Assembly (NCBI RefSeq): GCF_029697505.1
Contig: NZ_JARJEF010000003.1
Location: 186,001-250,000 of the forward strand
DNA length: 64,000 nt
Direction of reading: 5' to 3'
DNA from: Pseudophaeobacter profundi
Lineage (GTDB): Bacteria > Pseudomonadota > Alphaproteobacteria > Rhodobacterales > Rhodobacteraceae
Shown: positions 34,478 to 45,528 of the stretch, one piece after another
How positions within the stretch are numbered: position 1 is the first letter of the stretch
Layout: each line of letters opens with the position of its first letter
Translations under genes and position numbers: made by a program
The notes under the pieces: model-generated
What the model saw: the letters and a program-made list of their open reading frames with translations, nothing else
What the model was told of the DNA's origin: nothing
Databases searched by the model: none

Positions 34478-36097
34478 TTAGCTGTCAAGCAGCAGGGTGC
34501 CATAGGTTTCACGCAGCTTGTTTTTCAGCACCTTGCCAGTGCCGCCCAACGGCAGCTCCCCGACAAAGACCACCCGATCCGGGATTTGCCAGCTGGCGAC
34601 GCGACCCTCGTAATAGGCCAGCAGCTCGGCTTCGGTCAGACTCTCGTCCGCCTTTATGGCCACCAACACCGGACGTTCATCCCATTTGGGGTGCTGGGCC
34701 GCAATTGCGGCGGCCTGTACCACCTTGGGATGCGACATGGCGATATCTTCCAGTTCCACGGTCGAGATCCATTCGCCGCCGGATTTGATGATATCCTTAG
34801 AGCGGTCGCGGATGATCATATAGCCATCCGAATCGATGGTGGCGACATCGCCGGTGTCAAACCAGCCATCCATTGTCAGGGCGCTGCTGTCCTGGCCAAA
34901 GTAGGTGTCGACGATCCAATGGCCGCGAATCTGCAGCTCGCCCTGGGTTTTCCCATCGGTGGGCAGCAGGTTGCCCGCCTCATCGACAAGGCGCAGTTCG
35001 ACCCCATAGGGCGGACGGCCCTGACCTTCGCGGATCGCGGCCTTTTCGGTCTCGGACAGATCCTGATGTTTTTGCAGCAGGTGATTCAGCGTTCCCAAGG
35101 GGCTGGTTTCGGTCATGCCCCAGGCGTGGATCAGCTCTACCCCGTATTTGTCGCGGAAGGCCGGAATCATCACGGTTGGCAGTGCTGATCCGCCAACAAC
35201 GGTCCGGGTCAGGCTCTCGGCCTTGCTGCCGGTTTTTTCCAAGGCCTGCAAAAGCCCCATCCAGATGGTTGGCACGCCCAGCGCCAGGGTGACCTTTTCG
35301 CCATCAATCAGCCGCACCAGGCTTTCGCCATCCAGATTTTGCCCCGGCAGCACCAGCTTGGCACCAACAGCTGCCGCGATATAGGGCACGCCCCAGGCAT
35401 TGACGTGGAACATCGGCACCACCGCCATGACGGTATCGCGCGCGGAAATCGCCAGCCCATCGGGTTGGTTGCCCCCAAGCGAGTGCAGCACCGTGGTACG
35501 GTGGGTATATTGCACCCCCTTGGGATTGCCCGTGGTGCCAGATGTATAGCACAGGCTCGACGGCATGTTTTCATCCAGATCTGGCCAGCTGTAATCATCC
35601 CCTTCAGCAGCAATCAGTTCGTCATAGAACAGGATACCCGGCACGGTCTTTGCAGCGGCTTCATCGCGCGGCCCCATCAGGACGATATGTTTCAGCGTTG
35701 TCAGATGTTCTTTCAGCTGGCCAACAGCCGCGACAAAGGTCGCATCAATGAACAGGACCTGATCATCCGCGTGATTGATGATATAGATCAGCTGCTCTGG
35801 CTTGAGCCGTGGGTTGATCGTGTGGCAGATCATGCCTGCCCCGGAGACGCCAAAATAGATTTCCAGATGGCGGCGGTTGTTCCAGGCAATGGTGCCACAA
35901 CGTTCGCCCTGCGCCACACCCAGACGCGCCAGCGCCGCCGCCAGTTTGCGGGCATTGCTTTCCACTTCTCTCCAGCTGGAATGCACCACCTCGCCCGTGG
36001 TCTCGACCGAGGTCACCGTGGTATCGCTGTGGTAACGGCCCGCATGTTCAATCAAAGAACTGATCGTCAGCGGTTTGTGCATCATCTTGCCAAGCAT
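34478..36097 (-). CDS. Acyl-CoA ligase (AMP-binding), DmdB-like
   Basis: 539 aa. It activates a carboxylic acid to its CoA thioester via an acyl-AMP. The P-loop YTSGTTGNPKGV is present, as are PMFHVNAWGVPY, AWGMTETSP, DGWFDTGD and the C-terminal GGTGKVLKNKLRE catalytic lysine. N-terminus and length resemble the roseobacter DmdB (methylmercaptopropionate-CoA ligase) group, which also accepts short and medium fatty acids. The substrate cannot be read from sequence. ATG 36097 has GAGGAG upstream; a longer start would overlap the next gene. It follows the GMC gene by 13 bases. Confidence 0.88.
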   Translation of the reverse strand: MLGKMMHKPLTISSLIEHAGRYHSDTTVTSVETTGEVVHSSWREVESNARKLAAALARLGVAQGERCGTIAWNNRRHLEIYFGVSGAGMICHTINPRLKPEQLIYIINHADDQVLFIDATFVAAVGQLKEHLTTLKHIVLMGPRDEAAAKTVPGILFYDELIAAEGDDYSWPDLDENMPSSLCYTSGTTGNPKGVQYTHRTTVLHSLGGNQPDGLAISARDTVMAVVPMFHVNAWGVPYIAAAVGAKLVLPGQNLDGESLVRLIDGEKVTLALGVPTIWMGLLQALEKTGSKAESLTRTVVGGSALPTVMIPAFRDKYGVELIHAWGMTETSPLGTLNHLLQKHQDLSETEKAAIREGQGRPPYGVELRLVDEAGNLLPTDGKTQGELQIRGHWIVDTYFGQDSSALTMDGWFDTGDVATIDSDGYMIIRDRSKDIIKSGGEWISTVELEDIAMSHPKVVQAAAIAAQHPKWDERPVLVAIKADESLTEAELLAYYEGRVASWQIPDRVVFVGELPLGGTGKVLKNKLRETYGTLLLDS

Positions 36098-36110
36098 CTC
36101 GCCTGTCTCC

Positions 36111-37739
36111 TCAAATATTCCCTGCAGCCAGTGCTGCGCTGCCACGGATCAAATCCGCAGCCTTTTCCGCAATCATGATAGTGGGCGCGTTGGTATTGCC
36201 GCCAATCAGCCGAGGCATGACCGAAGCATCCACCACGCGCAGCCCCTCCATGCCGCGCACCTTCAATTCCGGATCCACCACGGCCATGTCGTCCTGGCCC
36301 ATTTTGCAGGTCCCCACCGGATGGTAAATAGTATCCGAGCGCGCCCGGATATGCTGCTCCAACGCTGCGTCATCCGGCTCTTCTTTGATAAAAAGCTCTT
36401 TGTGGATGTAACCGGCCAGCGGCGGGGTCTGCATGATCTCGCGGGTCATCTGAACCCCCTTGATCAGGGTTGCCAGATCATCAGGATCCGACAGGAACTG
36501 CGGATCAATCCGTGGCGGTGCCAGCGGATCACCCGAAGTCAGCCCAACCGCGCCGCGTGATTTTGGCCGCAGCACACAGACATGACAGCTAAAGCCATGC
36601 CCCATATGAAGTTTTCGCGCATGATCATCGACAATTGAGATGACAAAATGCAGCTGGATATCGGGCCGCTCCAGATCTGCTTTGGTCTTCAGAAAGGCCG
36701 CGCCTTCGGCAAAGGGAGTGGCAATCATCCCGCGCCCGGTCTTGCGCCAGTTGGCAATATGTTTCAGCAGCGACAGGCTACCGGGAAGCGAGATGCCAAA
36801 ATTGTCGCGATCCTTGGATCTGTAGGCCAGGGTGAAATCAAGATGGTCCTGCAGGTTTTGTCCGACGCCGGGCAGCGCGTGCAGCAGTTTGATGCCATGC
36901 GGTTCGATGTCTTCTGGCCGTCCCACGCCCGACAATTGCAACAGCTGCGGCGAGTTGAACGCGCCACCACACAGCACAACCTCGCGCCGCGCTGTGACCT
37001 GTTTATCCTGCCCGCCCTGCCGGTAGGCCACGCCAGTGGCGCGCTTGCCGTCAAACAGAACCTTGGTCGCCTGCGCCTTGGTCAGCACCGTTAGATTGCT
37101 GCGATCCATCACCGGGTGCAGATAGGCCGCCGCCGCCGAGCAGCGCTCTCCCGCCTTATCCGCGCTGTGAAACTGGGTGACCTGATATTCGCCGATACCG
37201 GTATTGTCGCCGGTGTTGAAATCCGCCACCTCGCGGATTTGCCGTGCCTGCCCCGCCGCAATAAAAGCGCGGGTGATCGGCCGCGGAGAGCGCTGGTCAC
37301 TGACCTGTAGCGGCCCCGCTTCGCCATGCATGGCATCGCCACCACGGGCATTGTTTTCAGAGCGCTTGAAATAGGGCAGCACCGCATTCCAGTTCCAGCC
37401 CTGGCAGCCCAGATCGGCCCATTCGTCATAGTCCTTGGCGTGGCCGCGCACATAGAGCATGGCATTGATGGCGCTGGATCCGCCCAGGGCCTTGCCGCGC
37501 GGCTGATAGCCCCTGCGCCCGTTCAGCCCCGGTTGCGGTACGGTTTCAAAGGCCCAGTTGTTGATTTTGGGCTTGCCCGGCAACATCGCCACCACCGCTG
37601 CCGGAGCGCGCACCAGAAGGCCATCGCCCTTGCCGCCGGCCTCGATCAGGCAAACCGATATATCAGTATCTTCGCTCAATCGTGCCGCCAGGGTCGATCC
37701 CGCGGATCCGCCTCCGACGATGACATAGTCAAATTGCAT
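36111..37739 (-). CDS. GMC-family FAD oxidoreductase (choline/alcohol dehydrogenase type)
   Basis: 542 aa. FAD enzymes of this family oxidise alcohols such as choline. The FAD-binding site is VIVGGGSAGSTLAARLSE near residues 6-23. PRGKALGGSSAINAMLYVRG is the GMC signature 1, and LCGGAFNSPQLLQLSGVG matches signature 2. The C-terminal HPVGTCKMG and NTNAPTIMIAEKAADLI are typical. betB and betI neighbours are absent, so a broader alcohol dehydrogenase is as likely as BetA. Probably co-transcribed with the acyl-CoA ligase. Confidence 0.87.
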   Translation of the reverse strand: MQFDYVIVGGGSAGSTLAARLSEDTDISVCLIEAGGKGDGLLVRAPAAVVAMLPGKPKINNWAFETVPQPGLNGRRGYQPRGKALGGSSAINAMLYVRGHAKDYDEWADLGCQGWNWNAVLPYFKRSENNARGGDAMHGEAGPLQVSDQRSPRPITRAFIAAGQARQIREVADFNTGDNTGIGEYQVTQFHSADKAGERCSAAAAYLHPVMDRSNLTVLTKAQATKVLFDGKRATGVAYRQGGQDKQVTARREVVLCGGAFNSPQLLQLSGVGRPEDIEPHGIKLLHALPGVGQNLQDHLDFTLAYRSKDRDNFGISLPGSLSLLKHIANWRKTGRGMIATPFAEGAAFLKTKADLERPDIQLHFVISIVDDHARKLHMGHGFSCHVCVLRPKSRGAVGLTSGDPLAPPRIDPQFLSDPDDLATLIKGVQMTREIMQTPPLAGYIHKELFIKEEPDDAALEQHIRARSDTIYHPVGTCKMGQDDMAVVDPELKVRGMEGLRVVDASVMPRLIGGNTNAPTIMIAEKAADLIRGSAALAAGNI

Positions 37740-37867
37740 GGCCTGTCCTCCCTCTGGCTAGCTGGTCTACACAACACAAGCCCGCAGGCCCGAAACTGTA
37801 CAGGTTTACACCGCGTCACACAGAGGGAAGACCGCCAGACGGCCTGGCTTGGCTTGGCTTGGGAAGC

Positions 37868-39385
37868 CTAGCGCAGGGCGGCCCGCGTCTCTGCATCATC
37901 TGCAGGCAGCTGTTCAGAATCGCCCGCAAGATCGGCATCTTCTTCTGCCCGAGGTGTTTCGATATCATCCACCGGGTCCAGATCCTGCACCACCACCGCA
38001 TCAGAGGCGGCAGTGCCGGTGATCAGCGGCAGCATCTGCGCCCCAGAGACACTGGCCAGTTCCGGCGTTTCCGGCCGCTGCCAGCTTAGGGTATCAAAGC
38101 TGGTGCAATGCTCGCACACAGGGGCCCAATCGGCATGGATGTGGTTGCAATTGCTGCACAGCCACTGCGGACCACGTGGCGCATTCAGCGCCCGTGCCAG
38201 CCAGGCCTGGGTCACCGCATTGTCAGCGCCTTCGCCTTTTTCGATTGCTGCCATCAAGGTCAGCGCACGGGCATCGGGGCTGCGTTCAACCAGATCCCCC
38301 AGAACCCGACGGGCTTCGGGGTAGTCTTCGGCGACGATATGCAATTCAGCCATTACCAGCCGGGTTTCATCATCCTGTGGTTTCATCCGCGCCAGCTGCT
38401 CAAACCGTTTCACCCGCTGCTGTGCAGTTTCATCCGGTTCGATCTGGGCAAAGACATGGGCCAGGTCGGGATGCGGCTGCGCCTCCCAGGCCTTTTTCAA
38501 TACCTTGATGGCATTGCGCTTTTTACCCTGATCCAGATAGGCACGCGCCGCCATGGCTGCGGCCGGCACCAGATCCGGCGAGAGCCGGTTTGCCTCGATC
38601 GCCTGTTCGCGCTGTTCCAGGCTGGCGGTTTCATCCACAACCGCCCGCGAGGCCGAGAGCGCCAGCACCGCATCGCGACGCTTGAAGACATCGCGTGGCA
38701 GAGTGCCGGTTTTCAGCTTGGTCGACAGGGTCTTGCGTGCCCCGGCCCAGTCTTCGGCCTGTGCCTGCAACTGCAGCAATATATCCTGCACCTCGACATG
38801 TTTTGGACGCAGCGCCAGCGCCTTTTCGGCCAGCTGCCGGGCGGTGTCCTTGTCGCCTTCTGACAGCTTTTGTTTCATGATGCCACGCACCCCGACAAAG
38901 CGGGTGGACTGATTGGCAAGCAACCGTTTGTAGGCCTCGCCGGCGATCTTGGTCTCGCCCGCCATCTCGGCCGCCTGGGCGCTTAGCAGATCGGTGAGTT
39001 CCGGTTTCTGCAGATAGCGCGAGGCCTTTGCTGCCTTGGTCATTGCCAGGCGTCCCTCGCCAGAGGCCAGCGCCATCATACCGTCGGATAGCGCCTGAAA
39101 GCCCTTTTCTTCTCGGCTCTTGTCGAAATAGCGCGAAATTGCCGTTTCATCACCGTTGAGGAACTTCAGCGTCGCGATCAACAGCCGCAGCAGTTTCAGG
39201 AACAGCCAGACCCCGACAAACAAGACACCCAGCGCCATGACAGATTGCAGCGCCCCAAGGGTATATTCCACCCCGGCGACGGTAATCTGCACCCCGCCGG
39301 CGGTTTCCATCAGGATCCCGGCGCCAAAGGCAAGCAAGGCGACAAGGGCAACAAAAACGAGAATTTTCAACAATGACCAGAGCAT
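37868..39385 (-). CDS. HemY-like TPR membrane protein with C-terminal zinc ribbon
   Basis: 505 aa. Two membrane helices at residues 5-25 and 43-68 lead to the HemY N-terminal domain (RYFDKSREEKGFQALSDGMM then ALASGEGRLA) and TPR-like helices to about residue 395. The end carries paired cysteines C410-x2-C413 and C424-x2-C427 (WLCSNCNHIHADWAPVCEHC), a rubredoxin/zinc-ribbon arrangement like that of LapB. The family lies beside hemD in many proteobacteria; its role in haem synthesis is unproven. It follows the mitofilin-like gene by 10 bases. Confidence 0.83.
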   Translation of the reverse strand: MLWSLLKILVFVALVALLAFGAGILMETAGGVQITVAGVEYTLGALQSVMALGVLFVGVWLFLKLLRLLIATLKFLNGDETAISRYFDKSREEKGFQALSDGMMALASGEGRLAMTKAAKASRYLQKPELTDLLSAQAAEMAGETKIAGEAYKRLLANQSTRFVGVRGIMKQKLSEGDKDTARQLAEKALALRPKHVEVQDILLQLQAQAEDWAGARKTLSTKLKTGTLPRDVFKRRDAVLALSASRAVVDETASLEQREQAIEANRLSPDLVPAAAMAARAYLDQGKKRNAIKVLKKAWEAQPHPDLAHVFAQIEPDETAQQRVKRFEQLARMKPQDDETRLVMAELHIVAEDYPEARRVLGDLVERSPDARALTLMAAIEKGEGADNAVTQAWLARALNAPRGPQWLCSNCNHIHADWAPVCEHCTSFDTLSWQRPETPELASVSGAQMLPLITGTAASDAVVVQDLDPVDDIETPRAEEDADLAGDSEQLPADDAETRAALR

Positions 39386-39395
39386 GTCGGCTTCC

Positions 39396-40751
<1,356 letters not shown>

Positions 40752-40806
40752 GCCGGCCTCCCCTCGATTCTAAAAATCACCCAAACGCACCGGGATTTCT
40801 GTGATC

Positions 40807-41556
40807 CTACTGCGCAGAATCTCCACCCTCAAGCCGCGTCAGGCGGACTGCGGCATCACGGACCATCTCAGCCATACTGGCCGCGTCTGGTTTCTTACTG
40901 ACCTGCAAGCCCTTGCATTTCAAGCCCTGCAACTCTGCAGCAACGGCCTGGCTTATTGCAATCAAAGACAAATTCGCCGTGTCGAGCCCCAGGCTGGCGA
41001 AATGCCGCGCAGTGCGTGGTGAAAAAAGCGGCACGATTATATCGCTTTGCGCCCCGATCTGTTGCCGGGCCGCATCCCCCAGCGGCAAAAGCTGTTGTTC
41101 ATAGACCACCTGGCCTCGGCAGGGCAGGCCAGCTGCGCTCAGCCGGGGCGCGATATCGCCACGGGTATGGCGGCCATGAAGATGCAGCAGCGGGCTGGTC
41201 GGCCGCATCTTGATCAATTGCGCCACCAGTTCTGCGCCGTTGGCGCCGCAGCACTGCGCCTGCCAGCCCGCCGCCTGCGCCGCCTGGGTGGTGCGCTGCC
41301 CCACGCAATAGGCTGGGATCTCGCCAGCGGCGGTGACTGCTGCAACCCCATTGGCAGAGGTGAAGATCACCCCGCCGTAATCGGCACATGAAACCTCTGC
41401 CTCCAACCCCTGCACCTGCATCAGCGGCGCATTGATCAGCTGCAACTTTGCGCGCAGCGACGCTGGCAGCTCTGCAACAAACCGGGCCGCCGCCGCTTTG
41501 GGTCGGGTCATCAACAAGGCCACCTGGCGCGGCGATGGGTCGCTGGCACTGTCCAT
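40807..41556 (-). CDS. hemD: Uroporphyrinogen-III synthase HemD
   Basis: 249 aa from the ATG at 41556, chosen for its AGGAG about 8 bases upstream; the frame also has an ATG at 41583. HemD closes hydroxymethylbilane to uroporphyrinogen III in tetrapyrrole synthesis. Family regions are LLMTRPKAAAARFVAELPAS, YGGVIFTSANGVAAVTAAG, and LLHLHGRHTRGDIAPRLSAA. HemD is poorly conserved, but these and the hemY/mitofilin neighbours make the call firm. Divergent from tsaD across 75 bases. Confidence 0.9.
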   Translation of the reverse strand: MDSASDPSPRQVALLMTRPKAAAARFVAELPASLRAKLQLINAPLMQVQGLEAEVSCADYGGVIFTSANGVAAVTAAGEIPAYCVGQRTTQAAQAAGWQAQCCGANGAELVAQLIKMRPTSPLLHLHGRHTRGDIAPRLSAAGLPCRGQVVYEQQLLPLGDAARQQIGAQSDIIVPLFSPRTARHFASLGLDTANLSLIAISQAVAAELQGLKCKGLQVSKKPDAASMAEMVRDAAVRLTRLEGGDSAQ

Positions 41557-41631
41557 GCCTGTTGCTCCTGGGATTGTTTGCATGTCGCATAGGTGCTAGC
41601 TCCACCAGCAATTCGATGCAACGGGTAGAGC

Positions 41632-42729
41632 ATGACACAAAGCCTGACACTCTTGGGGCTGGAAAGCAGCTGTGACGATACCGCCGCCGCCGTGGTGCGG
41701 CAGGAACCGGGCCAGCGGGCCAAGGTTCTTTCCTCTATTGTCTTTGGCCAAACCGAGCTGCACAGCGCCTTTGGTGGGGTGGTGCCGGAAATTGCCGCCC
41801 GCGCCCATGCGGAAAAGCTGGATCACTGCGTCCGCGACGCGCTGCAGGCTGCCAATGTCACCCTGCGCGATCTGGACGCGATTGCGGTTACCGCCGGGCC
41901 AGGGCTGATTGGCGGGGTGATGTCTGGGGTGATGTGCGCCAAGGGCATTGCCGCTGCCACTGGGCTGCCGCTGGTTGGCGTCAACCACCTGGCCGGTCAT
42001 GCGCTGACCCCACGGCTGACCGATGATCTGGCCTATCCCTATCTGATGCTCCTGGTCTCTGGCGGACATTGCCAATATCTGATCGCGCGGGGCCCCGAAG
42101 ATTTCACCCGGCTTGGCGGTACCATTGACGATGCCCCTGGCGAAGCCTTTGACAAAACCGCGCGCCTGCTGGGCCTGCCGCAACCTGGCGGTCCCTCGGT
42201 GCAGAAAGAGGCCGAAACCGGCGATCCCAAGCGGTTTCGCTTTCCCCGACCACTGATCAACCGGGATGATTGCGACCTTTCCTTTTCGGGATTGAAGACC
42301 GCGCTGATGCGGATGCGCGATCAGATCGTTGCCGAAAAATCAGGCCTGACACAGCAGGACCGGGCCGATCTTTGCGCCGGGTTTCAGGCTGCGGTTGCCG
42401 ATGTCCTAGCCTCTAAAACGCGCCGCGCGCTGGCGATCTACATGCAGGACGCCCCCAGATTTCCAGCCCTGGCCGTGGCTGGTGGCGTCGCAGCAAATAC
42501 CGCCATTCGCGCTGCACTAGAGACGGTTTGTGCCACGGAAAACACCCGTTTCATTGCACCGCCGCTGGCCCTGTGCACCGATAATGCTGCGATGATCGCC
42601 TATGCCGGCCTAGAGCGGTTTCGCGCAGGTGCGCGCGATGGCATGGATCTGACTGCCCGCCCCCGCTGGCCACTGGATCAAACCAGCCCCGCCATGCTGG
42701 GGTCGGGCCGCAAAGGGGCAAAGGCATGA
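41632..42729 (+). CDS. tsaD: tRNA N6-adenosine threonylcarbamoyltransferase TsaD
   Basis: 365 aa. TsaD makes t6A37 in ANN-decoding tRNAs with TsaB, TsaE and TsaC. The ASKHA-fold start [16 protein letters not shown] is present. Metal-binding histidines are H119 and H123 (NHLAGHAL), and [13 protein letters not shown] and [13 protein letters not shown] follow. tsaE is also in the window at 54226. Four-base overlap with gpsA. Confidence 0.97.
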   Translation: MTQSLTLLGLESSCDDTAAAVVRQEPGQRAKVLSSIVFGQTELHSAFGGVVPEIAARAHAEKLDHCVRDALQAANVTLRDLDAIAVTAGPGLIGGVMSGVMCAKGIAAATGLPLVGVNHLAGHALTPRLTDDLAYPYLMLLVSGGHCQYLIARGPEDFTRLGGTIDDAPGEAFDKTARLLGLPQPGGPSVQKEAETGDPKRFRFPRPLINRDDCDLSFSGLKTALMRMRDQIVAEKSGLTQQDRADLCAGFQAAVADVLASKTRRALAIYMQDAPRFPALAVAGGVAANTAIRAALETVCATENTRFIAPPLALCTDNAAMIAYAGLERFRAGARDGMDLTARPRWPLDQTSPAMLGSGRKGAKA

Positions 42730-43688
42730 GTATTTCGGTTCTGGGTGCCGGGGCCTTTGGCACCGCGCTGGCCATTTCACTGGCCAAGGAAACACCCGTC
42801 ACCCTCTGGGCGCGCGATCCGGCGCATGTGGCGCAGATGCAGGCTGAACGCTGCAACACGGCGCGTCTGCCCGATGTGCCATTGCCAGCAGGGCTGAATC
42901 TGACGGATGATATTGCCAGCGCCGCAAAATCACAGGTGCTGCTGCTGGCGGTGCCCATGCAGAAACTGCGCGCTGTTCTGACCACCTATCAGGCCGAATT
43001 GACCGATAAGGTGCTGGTGGCCTGCTGCAAAGGGATTGAACTGAAAACCGGCCTTGGCCCCGTCAAGGTTATCGCCGAGACCCTGCCCAAGGCCCGACCT
43101 GCGCTGCTGACCGGCCCCAGTTTTGCCGCCGACATTGCCCGCGGATTGCCGACGGCGCTGACCCTGGCCTGCGCCGATGCCGTACTTTGCCATCGCTTGC
43201 AGGAACAGCTGACCACCGCCAACCTGCGGCTCTACCGTACAACCGACACCAGCGGTGCCGAACTGGGCGGGGCCCTGAAAAACATTATCGCCATCGCCTG
43301 CGGTGCCGTAATTGGGGCAGGCCTTGGCGATAGCGCCCGTGCGGCGCTGATGACACGCGGCTATGCCGAGATGCAGCGCATGGCCCTTTCCTGTGGTGCC
43401 CGGCCTGAAACCCTGGCTGGCCTGTCCGGGTTTGGCGACCTGGCCCTGACCTGTAGCTCTGCCCTGTCACGCAATTATCAGCTGGGGCTGGCGATTGGCC
43501 GGGGCGAGGTATTTGACCCCAATATCACCGTCGAAGGTGCCGCCACCGCCCGCGCCACCGCAGCCAAGGCCGCAACCATGGGGCTGGATATGCCCCTGAC
43601 AGAAACCGTTGTCGGGCTGCTGAATGGTGACTTGACGATTGCCAGCGCCAGCGCTCAACTGTTGGCGCGCCCATTGAAAGAGGAATAA
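42726..43688 (+). CDS. gpsA: Glycerol-3-phosphate dehydrogenase GpsA
   Basis: 320 aa. GpsA reduces dihydroxyacetone phosphate to sn-glycerol-3-phosphate for phospholipid synthesis. The NAD(P) fold starts at [20 protein letters not shown]. Catalytic-region motifs include [32 protein letters not shown] and [20 protein letters not shown]. The start overlaps the tsaD stop (ATGA), a common pairing in Rhodobacteraceae. Followed one base later by a YciI gene. Confidence 0.97.
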   Translation: MSISVLGAGAFGTALAISLAKETPVTLWARDPAHVAQMQAERCNTARLPDVPLPAGLNLTDDIASAAKSQVLLLAVPMQKLRAVLTTYQAELTDKVLVACCKGIELKTGLGPVKVIAETLPKARPALLTGPSFAADIARGLPTALTLACADAVLCHRLQEQLTTANLRLYRTTDTSGAELGGALKNIIAIACGAVIGAGLGDSARAALMTRGYAEMQRMALSCGARPETLAGLSGFGDLALTCSSALSRNYQLGLAIGRGEVFDPNITVEGAATARATAAKAATMGLDMPLTETVVGLLNGDLTIASASAQLLARPLKEE

Positions 43689-43689
43689 C

Positions 43690-43962
43690 ATGCTGATTGC
43701 CCTGATCGCCCGCGACAAACCAGAGCACCTACAGACCCGCGTCGACAACCGCGCCGCCCACCTGGCCTATATCGAAGAAACTGGCGCTGTTGCGCAGGCT
43801 GGGCCACTGCTGGATCAGAACGGCGATATGGCCGGGTCGCTGGTCATTCTGGATGTTGAAGACATGACGGCAGCCGAAGCCTGGGCTGCAGCTGATCCCT
43901 ATAAACTGGCCGGCCTGTTTGAATCGGTAGAGCTGATCACCTGGAAGAAAGTCATCGGCTGA
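43690..43962 (+). CDS. YciI family protein
   Basis: 90 aa. YciI-like proteins are small ferredoxin-fold, dimeric putative enzymes with a His-Asp pair. Seen here are NRAAHLAYIEETG near residues 21-33, GPLLDQNGDMAGSLVILDVE, and the family ADPYKLAGLFESV near residues 68-80. The function is unknown in most organisms. Its stop overlaps the EVE gene by one base, so tsaD-gpsA-yciI-EVE is one operon. Confidence 0.9.
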   Translation: MLIALIARDKPEHLQTRVDNRAAHLAYIEETGAVAQAGPLLDQNGDMAGSLVILDVEDMTAAEAWAAADPYKLAGLFESVELITWKKVIG

Positions 43963-44384
43963 TGCGGTATTGGCTGTTCAAATCGGAACCTTCAACCTGG
44001 GGCTGGCCAGATCAGGTCGCCAAGGGTGACGCGGGCGAGGAGTGGGACGGCGTACGCAACTATCAGGCGCGCAATCACATGCGAGACATGACCCTTGGGG
44101 ACCGGGGGTTTTTCTATCATTCGCAAAAGGAACGGGCGGTGGTCGGCATTGTAGAGATCTGCGCCGAAGCACATCCCGACAGCACCACAGCTGATGACCG
44201 CTGGGACTGCGTTGATATCAAGGCAGTGCGCAGCTTTGAACAGCCCGTGACGCTGCAGCAGATCAAATCCGATCCGCGACTGGCAGAGATGCCGCTGGTC
44301 AAAAGCCCCCGCCTGTCGGTGCAGCCCGTCAGTGCAGAACAATGGCAGGTGATCTGCGCAATGGGACAAACCGATCCAGAGTGA
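43962..44384 (+). CDS. EVE-domain protein
   Basis: 140 aa. EVE domains are PUA-like folds that recognise modified bases or RNA; stand-alone copies like this one are widespread and of unknown substrate. The family start MRYWLFKSEPSTWGWPDQV is clear, then EEWDGVRNYQARNHMRDM and GDRGFFYHS. It is the last gene of the tsaD operon, which makes a tRNA-related role reasonable but unproven. Confidence 0.92.
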   Translation: MRYWLFKSEPSTWGWPDQVAKGDAGEEWDGVRNYQARNHMRDMTLGDRGFFYHSQKERAVVGIVEICAEAHPDSTTADDRWDCVDIKAVRSFEQPVTLQQIKSDPRLAEMPLVKSPRLSVQPVSAEQWQVICAMGQTDPE

Positions 44385-44472
44385 TCCGGGGTCGCGTTGT
44401 CCAGGGTCTGATCCTGGCCCAATCCTGGCCTGATTCAGATCTGCTCTAGAGTGCTGAAATGGGAGGAACGTC

Positions 44473-44868
44473 TTGGAACTTTTGAATGTAGTCATCGCAG
44501 CCCTTGCCGGCTTTGCGCTGGGGGCTGTCTATTACGGGATCCTGGCAGAACCCTGGATGGTGGCCGCCGGGATTAGACGTGGCACCGATGGCAAACCCGA
44601 AGGCGGCCAAAAACCGCTGATCTTTGTGCTGAGCTTCTGCCTGCAACTGGTTGTGGCGGGCATGATGCGCCATGTTTTCACCCTGTCAGGCATCTCTGAC
44701 GCAGGTGCCGGTCTGGTGGCTGGTCTGGGTGTTGGCTTATTCTTTATCAGCCCATGGATTGCGCTGAACAATCTCTTTGGCGGACGCCCTGTCAAACTCA
44801 CGCTGATTGATGGCGGCTATGCCAGCCTGGCCTGCGCCACCATTGGCCTGGTGCTGACGCTGTTCTGA
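44473..44868 (+). CDS. DUF1761 membrane protein
   Basis: 131 aa with four hydrophobic segments. The TTG at 44473 is used since GGGAGG is 7 bases upstream and no ATG lies nearby. Sequence marks include ALAGFALGAVYYGILAEPWM and LGVGLFFISPWIALNNLFGG then RPVKLTLIDGGYASLACATI. The family has no known function. It stands alone, followed by a strong terminator. Confidence 0.82.
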   Translation: MELLNVVIAALAGFALGAVYYGILAEPWMVAAGIRRGTDGKPEGGQKPLIFVLSFCLQLVVAGMMRHVFTLSGISDAGAGLVAGLGVGLFFISPWIALNNLFGGRPVKLTLIDGGYASLACATIGLVLTLF

Positions 44869-44926
44869 AACGGCTGGCGGCCCTGCTGCTGACGCTGCCA
44901 CAGGCCCAAAGAGGATCAGACATAAA

Positions 44927-44964
44927 AAAGGGAAGACCCTACAGGATAGTAGGATCTTCCCTTT
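44927..44964. terminator. Bidirectional terminator after the DUF1761 gene
   Basis: The AAAGGGAAGA / TCTTCCCTTT arms (44927-44936, 44955-44964) are flanked by an A run on the left and T's within the right arm. An inner CTAC/GTAG stem extends it. It ends DUF1761 transcription. Confidence 0.8.
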
Positions 44965-45098
44965 CACCCCGCGTGCTCCACAGTCCACCACACGCGTATG
45001 AAAATTCCGTCCTAGCCATCCTGGCTGGTATACATTTCATAGCCTACTTGGGGTTGTGGTGGCAAACTCTATCCACAGACAATTCAATTCAAATAAAA

Positions 45099-45124
45099 AA
45101 CACCCGGCACGCCTGCCGAGTGTT
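45099..45124 (-). terminator. Terminator of the DUF2853 gene
   Basis: On the minus strand an 11-bp stem with one mismatch (AACACTCGGCA, then TGCCGGGTGTT) is followed by TTTTTATTT. It lies 62 bases after the stop. A second, weaker stem (AGCCACA / TGTGGCT) directly follows the stop. The remainder of the 44869-45186 gap has no gene. Confidence 0.85.
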
Positions 45125-45186
45125 CCTGGTCTTGTGTCGCGCCCTGTATCGCTGGCGCAGAGCCACAAATCCACAAAAAATGTGGC

Positions 45187-45528
45187 TTAGCCGTAGACGG
45201 CTTCTTTGCCGAAATGCTTGGTCAGCATGTAATAGACAACGGCGCGATACTTGTTGCGCTCGGATTTTCCGTAGATCTCTACAACCTTAGAGATTGCCTC
45301 CATCAGTTCTGGACCATCCGCCAGGCCAAGTTTCTTGACCAGAAAGTTTTCCTTGACGGTTTCCAGTTCACTGTCCTGGGTGGCCGCCACGGTAGAGGCA
45401 TCGGCATTATAGATCGCCGGGCCGCAGCCAATGGTCACCTTGGTCAGCAGATCCATATCTGGTTCCATACCGCATTTGTTTTTCAGATCATCAGCATATT
45501 GCGCGATCAGGTCATCACGTTTTCCCAA
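45187..45528 (-). CDS. DUF2853 family protein
   Basis: 113 aa. A small acidic helical protein of unknown function conserved in Rhodobacteraceae and Bacteroidetes. It opens GKRDDLIAQYADDLKNKCG, contains DLLTKVTIGCGPAIYNADAS, and ends SERNKYRAVVYYMLTKHFGK. The TTG at 45528 is used because GGGAG lies 9 bases upstream and the family starts here; the frame is open to 45648, where the translation does not look like protein. Confidence 0.82.
   Translation of the reverse strand: MGKRDDLIAQYADDLKNKCGMEPDMDLLTKVTIGCGPAIYNADASTVAATQDSELETVKENFLVKKLGLADGPELMEAISKVVEIYGKSERNKYRAVVYYMLTKHFGKEAVYG

Noticed and set aside
34478-36178. Long plus-strand frames opposite the acyl-CoA ligase
   Set aside because: They show His/Gln/Arg-rich antisense composition and no ribosome-binding site.
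37838-37866. Short GGCTT pentamer repeat next to the hemY-like stop
   Set aside because: Only about three imperfect units; too short to call a repeat element.
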